A DNA stretch of 64,000 nt from Fibrobacter sp. UWB13. GTDB taxonomy: Bacteria > Fibrobacterota > Fibrobacteria > Fibrobacterales > Fibrobacteraceae. The stretch lies in the NCBI RefSeq assembly GCF_900177805.1, contig NZ_FXAX01000002.1, positions 372,001-436,000 on the forward strand, in the 5' to 3' direction. Both the position numbers and the translations under genes were made by a program. Below the pieces are notes generated by a model, which worked only from the letters and a program-made list of their open reading frames with translations, was not told the DNA's origin and searched no databases. Positions 51,312 through 61,700 of this stretch are shown piece after piece; position 1 is the first letter of the stretch, and each line of letters begins with the position of its first letter.

Positions 51312-51329
51312 ACACTAGATACACTATAG
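51312..51329. promoter_or_regulatory. Direct 9-base repeat, possible regulator operator
   Basis: ACACTAGAT and ACACTATAG stand head to tail 17 bases upstream of the regulator start and 93 bases before the mannanase start. They overlap the likely regulator promoter (TATATT on the minus strand). A direct repeat would suit a protein with two winged helices per chain. The role is inferred. Confidence 0.4.
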
Positions 51330-51421
51330 CACGAACATACAAAAATTTCAGCTACAGGGAACGCCTAGTAACCTAATTTAAGTAAGGAAACAAAATACAA
51401 TCTTTGAATATCGAGGCTACT

Positions 51422-52567
51422 ATGTTCAAATCACTACTCTTCACATTGGGGATTTTGCCTATGACCGCTTTAGCATTCCAAGTCGGCGCCTGGGTCGGTG
51501 GCCCCGGCCAATACCCGCAGCCCACCCAAGAAAACGTGCAGGCATTCCAGGATTTGCAGGGCACGCATATCGACCTCATCAGCTATTTCGCGCTCTTTGA
51601 CGTGAACGACTGGAACGCAACCGAGGAATTCGCAAATGTTGCGAAGGACAACGGCTCCACGCTTGTGGTGACCTGGATGGCAAACGGCTACAACGCCCAA
51701 GATTTGGTGGACGGCAAGGCCGATGAATACATCCGTGACTACGCCAAGGGCGTTAAAGGCTACGGCGAAGAAATCTGGCTCAGGCCGCTCCACGAAGCGA
51801 ACGGCGACTGGTACGACTGGGGCGTAGGCAAGGCAGGCGCCGGCAACACCGATGCAAACGTCGCCGAAGCATTCCGCCATATCGTAAAAATCTTCAAGGA
51901 AGAAGGCGTTACGAACGTCAAATGGGTCTGGACAACGAACGCTTCGAACTCAGGAAAGGGTTCCACGCTTACGGGCAACTACCCCGGCGACGAATACGTC
52001 GACTACATCTCCATCGACGGCTACAACTGGGGCAAATGCCAGAGTTGGTCTAGCTGGCAGACGTTCTCGCAGGTATTCAAGAAGGCATACAACGCACTCG
52101 CGAACATCAACAAGCCGCTCTTCATTGCTGAAATTTCCAGCTCCGAACTTGGCGGCAACAAGGCTGAATGGATTACCGACATGTTCGAGCACTTCGCGAC
52201 CGACTTCTCCCGCGTATTCGCAGTGATGTGGTTCAGCCAGAGCAAAGAAGATAACGAAGGCGACTGGGCGCTCAACACCTCGCAGGCCGCAGTTGATGCA
52301 TGGAAGGCGGGCATTGCAAAGATGAAAGCCATCGACAACACAGCACTCAAGCCGGCCGGGAGGGCATCCAACAGTTCCTTTCGCCTGCAAGACGGCAAGC
52401 TCTACATGCAAACCGGCAAAGCATTAAAGGCAAGTGTCGTGCAGTTTGACTATCAGGGCCGTGTCCTGTGGCAGAGCCCGGTGCAGCACTTCACCGCGGG
52501 CGTACACGCTATCGACGCTCCCAAGGCAAACGCACAAAGCATTTACAAACTATCCGTGAAGCGCTAA
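51422..52567 (+). CDS. Secreted GH26 beta-mannanase
   Basis: A 381-residue secreted glycoside hydrolase that should cut beta-1,4-mannan or glucomannan. The ATG at 51422 has GAGG upstream and begins the signal peptide SLLFTLGILPMTALAFQ. The GH26 catalytic residues are visible: acid/base E125 in RPLHEANGDWYDWG and nucleophile E237 in LFIAEISSSE, with WVWTTNAS and YISIDGYNWG between. The last 60 residues are a small beta domain (SFRLQDGKLYMQTGKALKAS, VHAIDAPKANAQSIYKLSVK) like the type IX sorting tail of the gene at 1-1335. Some GH26 enzymes act on mixed-linkage glucan or xylan, so the substrate is probable rather than certain. Confidence 0.92.
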   Translation: MFKSLLFTLGILPMTALAFQVGAWVGGPGQYPQPTQENVQAFQDLQGTHIDLISYFALFDVNDWNATEEFANVAKDNGSTLVVTWMANGYNAQDLVDGKADEYIRDYAKGVKGYGEEIWLRPLHEANGDWYDWGVGKAGAGNTDANVAEAFRHIVKIFKEEGVTNVKWVWTTNASNSGKGSTLTGNYPGDEYVDYISIDGYNWGKCQSWSSWQTFSQVFKKAYNALANINKPLFIAEISSSELGGNKAEWITDMFEHFATDFSRVFAVMWFSQSKEDNEGDWALNTSQAAVDAWKAGIAKMKAIDNTALKPAGRASNSSFRLQDGKLYMQTGKALKASVVQFDYQGRVLWQSPVQHFTAGVHAIDAPKANAQSIYKLSVKR

Positions 52568-52599
52568 ACAAAACTTATTCATAAAACTCCTTGGACAAC

Positions 52600-52646
52600 C
52601 CCCATTCTAGCCACCCAAAAGGTAACGCTAGAGTGGGGATTTTTTA
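52600..52646 (+). terminator. Terminator of the mannanase gene
   Basis: CCCCATTCTAGC and GCTAGAGTGGGG pair in a stem of about 12 bp, followed by ATTTTTTA. It overlaps the last codon of the convergent ATPase remnant. Confidence 0.92.
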
Positions 52647-53228
52647 TTCCCAGCTGAGCCATATCGTCATAAACTTATCGTAGACTTCATAAACACCTTG
52701 GTTATTCGTAACAATCTGCTTTTCGAGCAAGGCAGTTAACGCCTTTTGGACACTACTTGCAGAAAGGCTGTATTTCTTTAAGAACTGACGGCCTGTAATT
52801 TGCGAAACTCGACCTTCTTTACCGATTGCAACAAGGAGTGTTTTTTGCGGGGGCGTCAAAAGGAACAGCATATTCTTGTATATCTCAGAATTTTCCTCAA
52901 CGATATCCTCTACTGTTTCATCTAATTGGGCAACATAAAAAGCACAGCCTTTTTCTGTAATGGAATAGACATAATTCATGATTTTCTGGATGTACCACGT
53001 CACACCGCCAAATCGCGCATAAGCCTCATGAATTGAATCGTCATCAATCTTTCGTCCATTCTTTTCAAAGTGGTACTTTATAAATTCAGAATACTTGACT
53101 TCGGGGATGACATCCAAATTCATAATGGAGATACTTTGGTAAAAAGGACGTGCCGCCGATACAAAAATTTCGCCCATCATAGTCCGCTCGGAACCAGCAA
53201 AGACAAAATTCGCATTATGGCAATTCAT
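52644..53228 (-). pseudogene. 5'-truncated AAA ATPase remnant
   Basis: The frame from 53228 gives 194 residues that match only the C-terminal half of the prokaryotic AAA ATPases fused to a winged helix (FVFAGSERTMMGEIFVSAAR, PFYQSISIMNLDVI, FGGVTWYIQKIMNYVY). The sensor strand is present, but the Walker A and B motifs, and so the ATP site, are missing. Similarity can be followed a few codons further upstream (SLRYRM, to about 53245) and then ends at half of a dispersed hairpin repeat. No promoter is evident, and the rpsG terminator lies about 60 bases away. The remaining frame is intact, so loss is recent or the fragment is kept. Confidence 0.8.
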
Positions 53229-53253
53229 GCGATAGCGCAATGACAACGGAGCC

Positions 53254-53282
53254 ACGAATGACAGGCTCTGGCGGGGATGACA
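53254..53282 (+). repeat. Hairpin repeat, copy N (right half only)
   Basis: ACAGGCTCTGGCGGGGATGACA matches the right half of copy H; the left arm is missing. It lies at the truncation point of the ATPase remnant. Confidence 0.6.
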
Positions 53283-53307
53283 ACACTCGGCATTCCGCAT
53301 AAATGCA

Positions 53308-53337
53308 GAAAAGGTCCGCGATTTTGTCGCGGACCTT
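53308..53337 (-). terminator. Terminator of the rpoBC-rpsLG operon
   Basis: On the minus strand, AAGGTCCGCGA and TCGCGGACCTT pair around CAAAA, an 11-bp stem, followed by TTC; the T run is short. Confidence 0.82.
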
Positions 53338-53370
53338 CCTCTAGGATAATTCTGTGCTTGCGCGCAAGAA

Positions 53371-53847
53371 TTAGAAACGGAAGTGAGCGAAAGCCTTGTT
53401 GGCTTCGGCCATCTTGTGCGTATCGTTCTTCTTACGAACTGCGTTGCCTTCGCTGTTCTTAGCGGCAACGAGTTCTGCAGCAAGACGTTCTGCCATGTTG
53501 GCTTCGTTGCGGTTACGAGCTGCATCGAGGAGCCAGCGGAGAGCGAGAGCCTTGGCGCGATCCGGAGCAACTTCCATCGGGACCTGGTAGTTTGCACCAC
53601 CAACGCGACGGGACTTGACTTCGACACGCGGCTTGATGTTTTCAAGGCAGAGTTCGAACTTTTCGAGCGGAGTTTCCTTACCTTCAACCTTCTTGTCGAG
53701 GAGGTCAAGAGCGGTATAGACGATCTGTTCAGCGATGGTCTTCTTACCCTGCTTGAGAACGACACCGACGAGTTCGGTAACGAGGGTGGACTTGAAACGC
53801 GGATCCGGGAGGATGGAGCGATGGAGAGCCTTTCTTCTTCTAGACAT
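53371..53847 (-). CDS. rpsG: 30S ribosomal protein S7
   Basis: A 158-residue small-subunit protein that nucleates assembly of the 3' domain of 16S rRNA. Family pattern MSRRRKALHRSILPDPRF, then RVGGANYQVPMEV and RWLLDAARNR. Length is normal. It follows rpsL by 11 bases. In many bacteria fusA and tuf come next; here a terminator and the ATPase remnant follow instead. Confidence 0.98.
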   Translation of the reverse strand: MSRRRKALHRSILPDPRFKSTLVTELVGVVLKQGKKTIAEQIVYTALDLLDKKVEGKETPLEKFELCLENIKPRVEVKSRRVGGANYQVPMEVAPDRAKALALRWLLDAARNRNEANMAERLAAELVAAKNSEGNAVRKKNDTHKMAEANKAFAHFRF

Positions 53848-53858
53848 AGATTACTTCC

Positions 53859-54248
53859 TTACTTCTTGGCCGGAGCGGCACCTTTCTTCTTAACACCGTA
53901 CTTGGAGCGGCCGTTCTGACGGCCGTTGACTGCCTGAGTATCGAGCGTACCACGGATGATGTGATAACGAACACCCGGAACGTCCTTCACACGACCACCG
54001 CGGATGAGCACGATGGAGTGTTCCTGGAGGTTGTGGCCTTCGCCCGGGATGTATGCGGTCACTTCCATCTTGTTGGAAAGACGCACACGGGCAATCTTAC
54101 GAAGAGCGGAGTTCGGCTTCTTCGGGGTGCTGGTGTAAACACGGGTGCAAACACCGCGCTTCTGGGGGCAGGACTTCAAAGCTACGGAAGCGGTCCTGTT
54201 GCTGATCTGTTCACGTCCGTTACGGACGAGCTGTTGAATAGTTGGCAC
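53859..54248 (-). CDS. rpsL: 30S ribosomal protein S12
   Basis: A 129-residue protein of the decoding centre. Conserved motifs include [15 protein letters not shown], the site of streptomycin-resistance mutations (KPNS), and [13 protein letters not shown] with [14 protein letters not shown]. The short C-terminal extension ends in [10 protein letters not shown]. It lies 67 bases downstream of rpoC. Confidence 0.98.
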   Translation of the reverse strand: MPTIQQLVRNGREQISNRTASVALKSCPQKRGVCTRVYTSTPKKPNSALRKIARVRLSNKMEVTAYIPGEGHNLQEHSIVLIRGGRVKDVPGVRYHIIRGTLDTQAVNGRQNGRSKYGVKKKGAAPAKK

Positions 54249-54315
54249 TGTTTAATCTCCTAGATTTTGGAGTGCAAATATAGTTTTATTTCCAAATATT
54301 TCAAGTACTTAGCTG

Positions 54316-57300
54316 TTAATTATCCGAATCTTCCTCGTCAGAAGAGCCGATTTCGTTATCCAAGAGCTGGATTCCGGAACCAGAGTCGTAATTTTCAGCC
54401 TGTACATTCTGCAAACGAGAGCGTTCTTCCATTTCGTCGGCATCGGCATCGATCACTTGGACGTTCCTCAAGTGACGGGCACCAGTACCGCACGGAATAA
54501 GTCGACCCATAATCACGTTTTCCTTAAGACCCATGAGCGGATCCACGCAGCCTTCGATGGAGGCGCGAGTAAGGATTTTTTGGGTTTCCTGGAACGAAGC
54601 AGCAGAGATGAAGCTGTCCGTTGCCAAAGAAGCCTTAGTGATACCAAGGAGCATCGGTTGATACTTAGCTTCGGCCTTACCGAGAGCGCGCAGACGTTCG
54701 TTTTCGGTACGGAGACGGATCTTGGAAATTTCTTCGCCAGGCAAGAATTCGGATTCACCCGGATCTGTAATGCGGACCTTGCGCATCATCTGACGAACGA
54801 TACATTCGATGTGCTTATCTGCAATAGCCACACCTTGCAAGCGGTAAACCGCCTGGATTTCGTTCACCAAGTGGCGCTGCACATCCTCGGGTCCGAGAAC
54901 GTCGAGGATATCGTGCGGATCCACACTGCCTTCGCTGATCTTCTGACCAGCACGGACACGGTCACCGTCATTGACCGCCAGATGGATACCACGCGGAACC
55001 AGCACTTTCACTTCGTTGCCATCCATCTGCTGAATAATAACTTCTTGGTTGTTGCGCACTTCGTTACCGTACTTGACGAGACCGTCAACCGGTGCGATGA
55101 ATGCCTTGTTCTTCGGAACGCGAGCTTCGAAGAGTTCAGCGACGCGCGGAAGACCACCGGTAATATCGCGGGTCTTACCAGCTGCACGCGGAAGCTTTGC
55201 GATAACCTGACCGGAAGTAACGCGGTCACCCTGATGCACGGCGAGGATAGCGCCGTCAGGCAACATGAAGTGGCCAACCTTTTCGCCACGGTCGTCGTTG
55301 ATGACGATAACCGGACGCAATTGGTTCTTACCGTGCTGCTTGTCGCTGATGACGATCCAAGTTTCAACTTCGGTCATTTCATCGCGTTCAATACGGTAAG
55401 TTCTGTTTTCAATAAGATTGCTAAATGCGATCGTACCAGACACGTTCGTGATAATCGGGCTGTTATACGGATCCCATTCGAACATGCTTTCGCCCTTCTT
55501 GACGGTAGCATTGTTTTCGACGTGCAAGATTGCACCATACGGAATCTGGTAACGACCCTTGTTAATGCCGGTCGTATCGAAAATAACGAGTTCGCCCATA
55601 CGGGAGACGACAACCTTCTGGCCTTCGTGGTCGACTGTTTCGACCTGTTCGAGTTCGATGTGGCCATCGACTGTAGCCTTCTTGTCGCTTTCAACCGTCA
55701 AACGGGAAGAAGCACCACCGATATGGAACGTACGGAGGGTAAGCTGCGTACCCGGTTCACCGATGGACTGTGCAGCAAGCACGCCAACAGCTTCGCCGAG
55801 GTCAACCGGACGACCGGAAGCAAGCATACGGCCGTAGCACTTGGCGCAGACACCCGTCTTGGAGTCGCAAGTGAGCACGGAGCGCATCTTGATGTGTTCA
55901 AGACCCGTAGCAGAAATCTTCGGGAGGTCACGTTCGGTGACGAGTTCGCCAGCCTTCACGATCACTTCGCCCGTCACCGGGTGCTTGATGTCATCGACCG
56001 GAGCACGACCGAGGAGACGTTCTTCAAGAGGAATGACCGTATCGTCACCGTCCTTGAATGCGGAAACTTCGATACCGTTCGTCGTGCCGCAGTCCGGTTC
56101 GGTAATCACGAGGTCCTGACCCACGTCCACGAGACGACGGGTAAGGTAACCAGCGTCAGCCGTCTTAAGAGCGGTATCAGCAAGACCCTTACGAGCACCG
56201 TGAGACGAAATGAAGTATTCCATCACGTTCAAGCCTTCACGGAAGCAGGACTTAATCGGGTTTTCAATAACTTCCTGACCACCGAGCTGCTTGATCGGCT
56301 TCTGCATCAAACCACGCATACCGGACAGCTGCTTAATCTGTTCACGGCTACCACGAGCGCCGGAGTCAGCCATCATGTAGACCGGGTTGAAACCGTCACG
56401 GTCGTGAGAGAGCAAGTCCCACTGCTTGGCAGCAACGTCGGACGTCGTCTTGGACCACACGTCGATCGTCTGGTTATAACGTTCGCCGTCAGTAATGACA
56501 CCGTCTTCGTAAAGGGCGCGAATCTTGGAAACCTGTTCGGCAGCCTTGTCGAGCATTTCCTGCTTTTCCTTCGGGATCACCATTTCGGCGATAGCCACAG
56601 AAGAACCAGCGCGCGTTGCCCACTTGTAACCGTTAGCCTTGAGGTCATCGAGGTAGTCGACGGTCACGCGGTTGCCGGTACGACGATAGAGGTCGTCAAT
56701 GGACTTTGCAATCACCTTCTTGCCGAAGGTTTCGTTGGCGTAGCCAAGAGCGTTCGGGACAAATTCGTTGAAGATGATACGGCCGACTGTCGTCTTGATG
56801 ACGTTGTCTTCCTTAAGGGTGAGGAACTTAATCTTTTCGCCAGCCTTGACCTGGACTTCGAGATTGCCATTGTCATCAGCCATTTCGCGGATGCAGGTGC
56901 AATCCTTTTCGAGAGCACCCATATAGATCTTGCGACCTGCCGGGAGCTTCAAGTAAACATTGGCGTTCAAATCCACGACGTCGTTTTCGTAAGCGCGAAC
57001 GGCTTCGGCCGGGTCGTAGAAGTGCATGCCTTCACCCTTGCGGTTCGGACGCGGCTTGGTCAGGTAGTAGAGCCCTAGCACGATGTCCTGGCCCGGCACA
57101 GCGATCGGCTGACCGGAAGCCGGGTGAAGAATGTTGTTCGAAGAAAGCATCAACACGCGGCATTCGAGCTGAGTTTCGAAGCTAAGCGGAAGATGGCAAG
57201 CCATCTGGTCACCGTCGAAGTCAGCGTTGAATGCTGTACAGACGAGCGGGTGGAGGCGAATCGCGTTACCTTCGATGAGCTTTGGATAGAAGGCCTGGAT

Positions 57301-58755
57301 ACCCAAGCGGTGAAGCGTCGGAGCGCGGTTCAACATGACCGGGTGGTCTTCAATAATCTGTTCGAGAATGTCCCAAACTTCAGGACGTTCTGCGTCAACG
57401 TACTTCTTAGCAGACTTGAGCGTGTAGACAATGCCTTCTTCTTCCAAGCGCTGGATGATGAACGGCTTGTAAAGTTCAAGAGCCATGCGCTTCGGGAGAC
57501 CGCACTGGTGCATGCGAAGTTCCGGTCCCACGACAATCACGGAACGGCCGGAGTAGTCAACACGCTTACCGAGCAAGTTCATACGGAAGCGGCCCTGCTT
57601 ACCCTTGAGGAGTTCAGCGAGGCTCTTGAGCGGACGTGCAGAACCAGCACGAGCGGTGCGGCGGCCGCTATCGAACAGCTGGTCGACAGCTTCCTGGAGC
57701 ATACGCTTTTCGTTGCAGAGAATCACGTTAGGGGCACGGATGTCAATCAACTTTTTCAAGCGGTTGTTGCGGTTGATGACACGGCGATAGAGTTCGTTCA
57801 AGTCGGAGGTAGCAAAGCGGCCACCTTCGAGCGGTACGAGCGGACGAAGATCAGGCGGGATAACCGGAAGAACGTCGAGGATCATCCAAGACGGCTGGTT
57901 AGCGAGCAAACGAGCTTCGTTCGGATACTTGTGGCGGAATTCTTCGTAGGCGTCGGCAAGCACAAAGTCGGAGTGCTTGGCTTCGTAGTCTACCTTGAAT
58001 TCGGCAACAGCTTCGGCAAGACCCTTGAGCCAGGCCTTGCTTGCGTCGCGGGCCGGATCCGGATTCTTGTAGTAGCTGCGGAAGCTTTCCATCTGGGACT
58101 TCTTGAAGGCTTCGACGACCTTGAGGCGCTTCACGGCGTCATCCTGCTTGGTCTTGGACTTGGAAGTAGCCTGCAAGCGGAGTTCTTCGGAGAGCTTGGT
58201 CAAGTCGACGCGGTCGAGCAACTGCTTGATAGCAGATGCGCCCATCTTGGCTTCAAATTCACGGCCTTCGGCAACGAGGTCCTGATACTGAGCTTCGTCG
58301 ATCAGGGAGTTCGGTTCGAGGTCGGTCGTACCCGGATCAATCACCACGTACTTTTCGTAGTAGATGATATGGTCGAGGTCCTTAGTATTGAGGTTGAGGA
58401 GTGCACCGATGACGCACGGCTGGTTACGGACGAACCAGGTGTGGGTCAGAGGGATAGCAAGTTCGATGTGGCCCATGCGTTCGCGACGGACCTTGGAGTG
58501 AGTCACTTCAACGCCGCAACGGTCGCAGATGACGCCCTTGTAGCGGATGCGCTTGAACTTACCGCAGTTGCATTCCCAGTTCTTAACCGGTCCAAAGATC
58601 TTTTCGCAGAAAAGACCATCCTTTTCAGGCTTGAAGGAACGGTAGTTAATCGTTTCCGGCTTTGTCACTTCGCCATAGGACCAGTAACGGATCAGGTCCG
58701 GGGAGGCGAGATGAATAGAAATGTCGCCAAACTGTTCAGTCATTTCTTCAGCCAT
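54316..58755 (-). CDS. rpoC: DNA-directed RNA polymerase subunit beta'
   Basis: The largest subunit of core RNA polymerase, 1479 residues. The N-terminal zinc finger is C62, C64, C77, C80. The catalytic magnesium loop is NADFDGDQ with D512, D514 and D516. The second zinc cluster is CDSKTGVCAKCYG in the C-terminal third, and the trigger loop region and GxPRVAELFEAR are recognisable. The tail is short and acidic (SSDEEDSD). It starts two bases after the rpoB stop. Codon use is strongly biased, leaving long open frames on the opposite strand. Confidence 0.99.
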   Translation of the reverse strand: MAEEMTEQFGDISIHLASPDLIRYWSYGEVTKPETINYRSFKPEKDGLFCEKIFGPVKNWECNCGKFKRIRYKGVICDRCGVEVTHSKVRRERMGHIELAIPLTHTWFVRNQPCVIGALLNLNTKDLDHIIYYEKYVVIDPGTTDLEPNSLIDEAQYQDLVAEGREFEAKMGASAIKQLLDRVDLTKLSEELRLQATSKSKTKQDDAVKRLKVVEAFKKSQMESFRSYYKNPDPARDASKAWLKGLAEAVAEFKVDYEAKHSDFVLADAYEEFRHKYPNEARLLANQPSWMILDVLPVIPPDLRPLVPLEGGRFATSDLNELYRRVINRNNRLKKLIDIRAPNVILCNEKRMLQEAVDQLFDSGRRTARAGSARPLKSLAELLKGKQGRFRMNLLGKRVDYSGRSVIVVGPELRMHQCGLPKRMALELYKPFIIQRLEEEGIVYTLKSAKKYVDAERPEVWDILEQIIEDHPVMLNRAPTLHRLGIQAFYPKLIEGNAIRLHPLVCTAFNADFDGDQMACHLPLSFETQLECRVLMLSSNNILHPASGQPIAVPGQDIVLGLYYLTKPRPNRKGEGMHFYDPAEAVRAYENDVVDLNANVYLKLPAGRKIYMGALEKDCTCIREMADDNGNLEVQVKAGEKIKFLTLKEDNVIKTTVGRIIFNEFVPNALGYANETFGKKVIAKSIDDLYRRTGNRVTVDYLDDLKANGYKWATRAGSSVAIAEMVIPKEKQEMLDKAAEQVSKIRALYEDGVITDGERYNQTIDVWSKTTSDVAAKQWDLLSHDRDGFNPVYMMADSGARGSREQIKQLSGMRGLMQKPIKQLGGQEVIENPIKSCFREGLNVMEYFISSHGARKGLADTALKTADAGYLTRRLVDVGQDLVITEPDCGTTNGIEVSAFKDGDDTVIPLEERLLGRAPVDDIKHPVTGEVIVKAGELVTERDLPKISATGLEHIKMRSVLTCDSKTGVCAKCYGRMLASGRPVDLGEAVGVLAAQSIGEPGTQLTLRTFHIGGASSRLTVESDKKATVDGHIELEQVETVDHEGQKVVVSRMGELVIFDTTGINKGRYQIPYGAILHVENNATVKKGESMFEWDPYNSPIITNVSGTIAFSNLIENRTYRIERDEMTEVETWIVISDKQHGKNQLRPVIVINDDRGEKVGHFMLPDGAILAVHQGDRVTSGQVIAKLPRAAGKTRDITGGLPRVAELFEARVPKNKAFIAPVDGLVKYGNEVRNNQEVIIQQMDGNEVKVLVPRGIHLAVNDGDRVRAGQKISEGSVDPHDILDVLGPEDVQRHLVNEIQAVYRLQGVAIADKHIECIVRQMMRKVRITDPGESEFLPGEEISKIRLRTENERLRALGKAEAKYQPMLLGITKASLATDSFISAASFQETQKILTRASIEGCVDPLMGLKENVIMGRLIPCGTGARHLRNVQVIDADADEMEERSRLQNVQAENYDSGSGIQLLDNEIGSSDEEDSDN

Positions 58756-58757
58756 AA

Positions 58758-61700
58758 TTACTTGTCTCCAGTGGTCTCGATATCAAGACCCAAAGAATGA
58801 ACTTCGCGAATCATAACATTGAAGGATTCAGGGATACCCGGCTTCGGAGTATTCTGACCCTTGACAATGGCGTCATAGACCTTGGAACGGCCCTGCACAT
58901 CGTCAGACTTGACGGTGAGGAGTTCCTGCAACGTATAAGCGGCGCCGTAAGCTTCCATAGCCCACACTTCCATTTCACCGAAGCGCTGACCACCGAACTG
59001 GCTCTTACCGCCAAGCGGCTGCTGCGTCACGAGAGCGTAGCTACCGATAGAACGTGCGTGGATTTTGTCGTCGACCAAGTGACCGAGCTTGAGGTAGTAC
59101 ATGTAACCGATGGTCACCGGGTTGAGGAGGGCTTCACCGGTCTTGCCGTCGTAAAGCTTGGCCTTACCGATAATCTTGTTGTTATCCGGATCCATTTCGT
59201 AGTTCACGATCGGGTTCTTTTGGTAAGCCTTTTCGAGTTCCTTGCAGATATCTTCGAACTTGGCACCGTCGAACACAGGAGTCGTCACCTTGAAGCCGAG
59301 AGTCTTTGCAGCCCAGCCCAAGTGAACTTCAAGCACCTGACCGATGTTCATACGAGAAGGCACGCCCAGCGGGTTCAGAAGAATCTGGAGCGGACGACCG
59401 TCTTCAGTGAACGGCATGTCTTCGACCGGAACGATTCTCGAGACGACACCCTTGTTACCGTGGCGACCTGCCATCTTGTCACCGATGGAGAGGCAACGCT
59501 TCTTTGCGATGTAGACCTTGACGCTCTTGAGAACGCCCGGCTTGAGTTCGTCACCCTTCGTGACCTTGTCGATTTCCTTTTCCATCGTGCGGGTAAGGGT
59601 ATCGAGGTTGTCGCGAGCGACGAGAACGAGAGAGAGCACCTTGTCCTGGAGGTCATCGTCATCCACAACGAATGTGGAGAGCGGAGAGACCTTCGTCACG
59701 TCGATGAGTCTGAGGTTCTGTTCGTTATAAGTCTGACCTTCGCGGATGAGGAGTTCGTGAGTTTCGTTGTCCATGACCTTGCCAGCAGACTTGCCTGCGA
59801 GGAGGTCGAACAAGTGTTCACGGCATGCATCCTTGATGCGGTCGATCTGGCTCTGGAAATTCTGACGAATTTCTTCGATCGTTTCCTGATCCTTTTCCTT
59901 GCTCTTCTTGTCGGCCTTGTCCTTCTTGCTGAAGATACGGGTTTCGAGCACGACGCCCTTCATTCCCGGAGGAGCCTTGAGGGAAGAGTCACGCACATCG
60001 CCGGCCTTTTCGCCGAAGATGGCACGGAGCAAACGTTCTTCCGGAGTGAGTTCGGTTTCGCCCTTCGGGGTAACCTTACCGACGAGGATATCGTCCGGAC
60101 CGACTTCAGCACCGACGCGGATCACGCCGTTTTCGTCGAGGTTACGGAGAGCGTCTTCACCGACGTTCGGAATTTCACGAGTCAATTCTTCCGGACCGCG
60201 CTTGGTGTCGCGGACTTCCATTTCGTATTCTTCGATATGGATAGAAGTGAACGTGTCCTTGATGGCAAGTTCTTCGGAGATAATGACAGCGTCTTCGTAG
60301 TTATAACCGTTCCACGGGAGGAAGCCGATGAGGATGTTCTTACCGAGAGCGAGTTCGCCGTGGTCAGTAGAAACACCGTCAGCCAAGACGTCGCCGACCT
60401 TCACGAAGTCGCCAACGTTAACAATCGGCTTCTGGTTGATGCAGGAATCCTGGTTGGAACGTTCAAACTTGCGGAGCGTGTATTCGTCAATCGGATCCTT
60501 GCCGAGGAATTCATAGTTTTCGCCAAGACCAGTGAGCGGTTCAAATACGCCGTTCACCATCTTGCCGCGCTGCACAGTGATGTTGCGAGCGTCGACAAAC
60601 GTGACCTTACCGTCGTGCTTTGCACGGACAACCGTACCCGAGTCGAGAGCGGCGCGGCGTTCGAGGCCAGTACCCACGACCGGAGCTTCGGCGCGGAGCA
60701 GAGGCACAGCCTGGCGCTGCATGTTAGAACCCATCAATGCACGGTTAGCGTCATCGTGTTCAAGGAACGGAATAAGACCAGCAGCCACAGACACAATCTG
60801 CATCGGGGCAACGTCCATGAGGTCGATACGTTCAGTTTCGTTGTCGCCAATAGCGATGGAGTCCTGCTTCATCAAGTGCGGGTATTCACTCTTGTCGCGG
60901 ACGATGACATAGCCGTCCATGTCGCCCTTGAAGCGGTTGTTTTCGTCAAGTTCGGTAGAAGCCGGAGCGACCTTGAAGGAGTCTTCTTCGTCTGCAGTGA
61001 GGTAGCTGATGTAGTCGGAAACAATCTGTTCCACGACGTCGCCCACCTGCACGTAGTCCGGAGTGCCGTCGAAATCATCGAGGGCAAAGCCGTTCTTGCT
61101 ATAAGAAATATTACCGTCGGCATCCTTGAGCTGGAACACCTTGTTTACGAAGCCTTCGAACAATTCGCGCTGGCGGTTGTCGAGGTTCAGGCGAACAGTG
61201 TCGATTTCCTTCTGGGTGAGTTCAAGTTCCACGAAGAGGTGCGGATCATGAACGAAGCCCTTGAAGATGCCGAAATGCCACTTTTCTTCCGGGAAGTAGC
61301 ACTTGTTGCCCTGAGCGTCCTTGAATTCAACGAGACCCACAATACGGTACGGGGTTTCGATGAAGCCGAAGTGGTTCACCACGGCGTAAGATGCGAGGGA
61401 GTTGATAAGACCGATGTTCGGACCTTCCGGAGTTTCGATCGGGCAGAGACGGCCATAGTGCGTGTAGTGAACGTCACGGACTTCGAAGCCTGCACGTTCA
61501 CGGGTAAGACCACCAGGACCGAGAGCGGAGAGACGACGCTTGTGAGTAAGTTCAGAAAGCGGGTTCATCTGGTCCATGAACTGGGACAACTGGCTCTGGC
61601 CAAAGAATGCCTGGACGACAGTAGAGACCATGCGAGTATTCACGAGTTCGCGCGGAGTCGTCTGTTCTTCTTCGGAATGGAGAGAAAGGTTTTCGCGGAT

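Noticed and set aside
53229-53765. N-terminal extension of the ATPase remnant running into rpsG
   Set aside because: The extension is an out-of-frame reading of rpsG on the same strand and has a Ser/Arg-rich, non-protein-like composition.
54457-57078. An 873-codon open frame on the + strand opposite rpoC
   Set aside because: Same cause as for rpoB; the sense strand is an intact, well-conserved rpoC.
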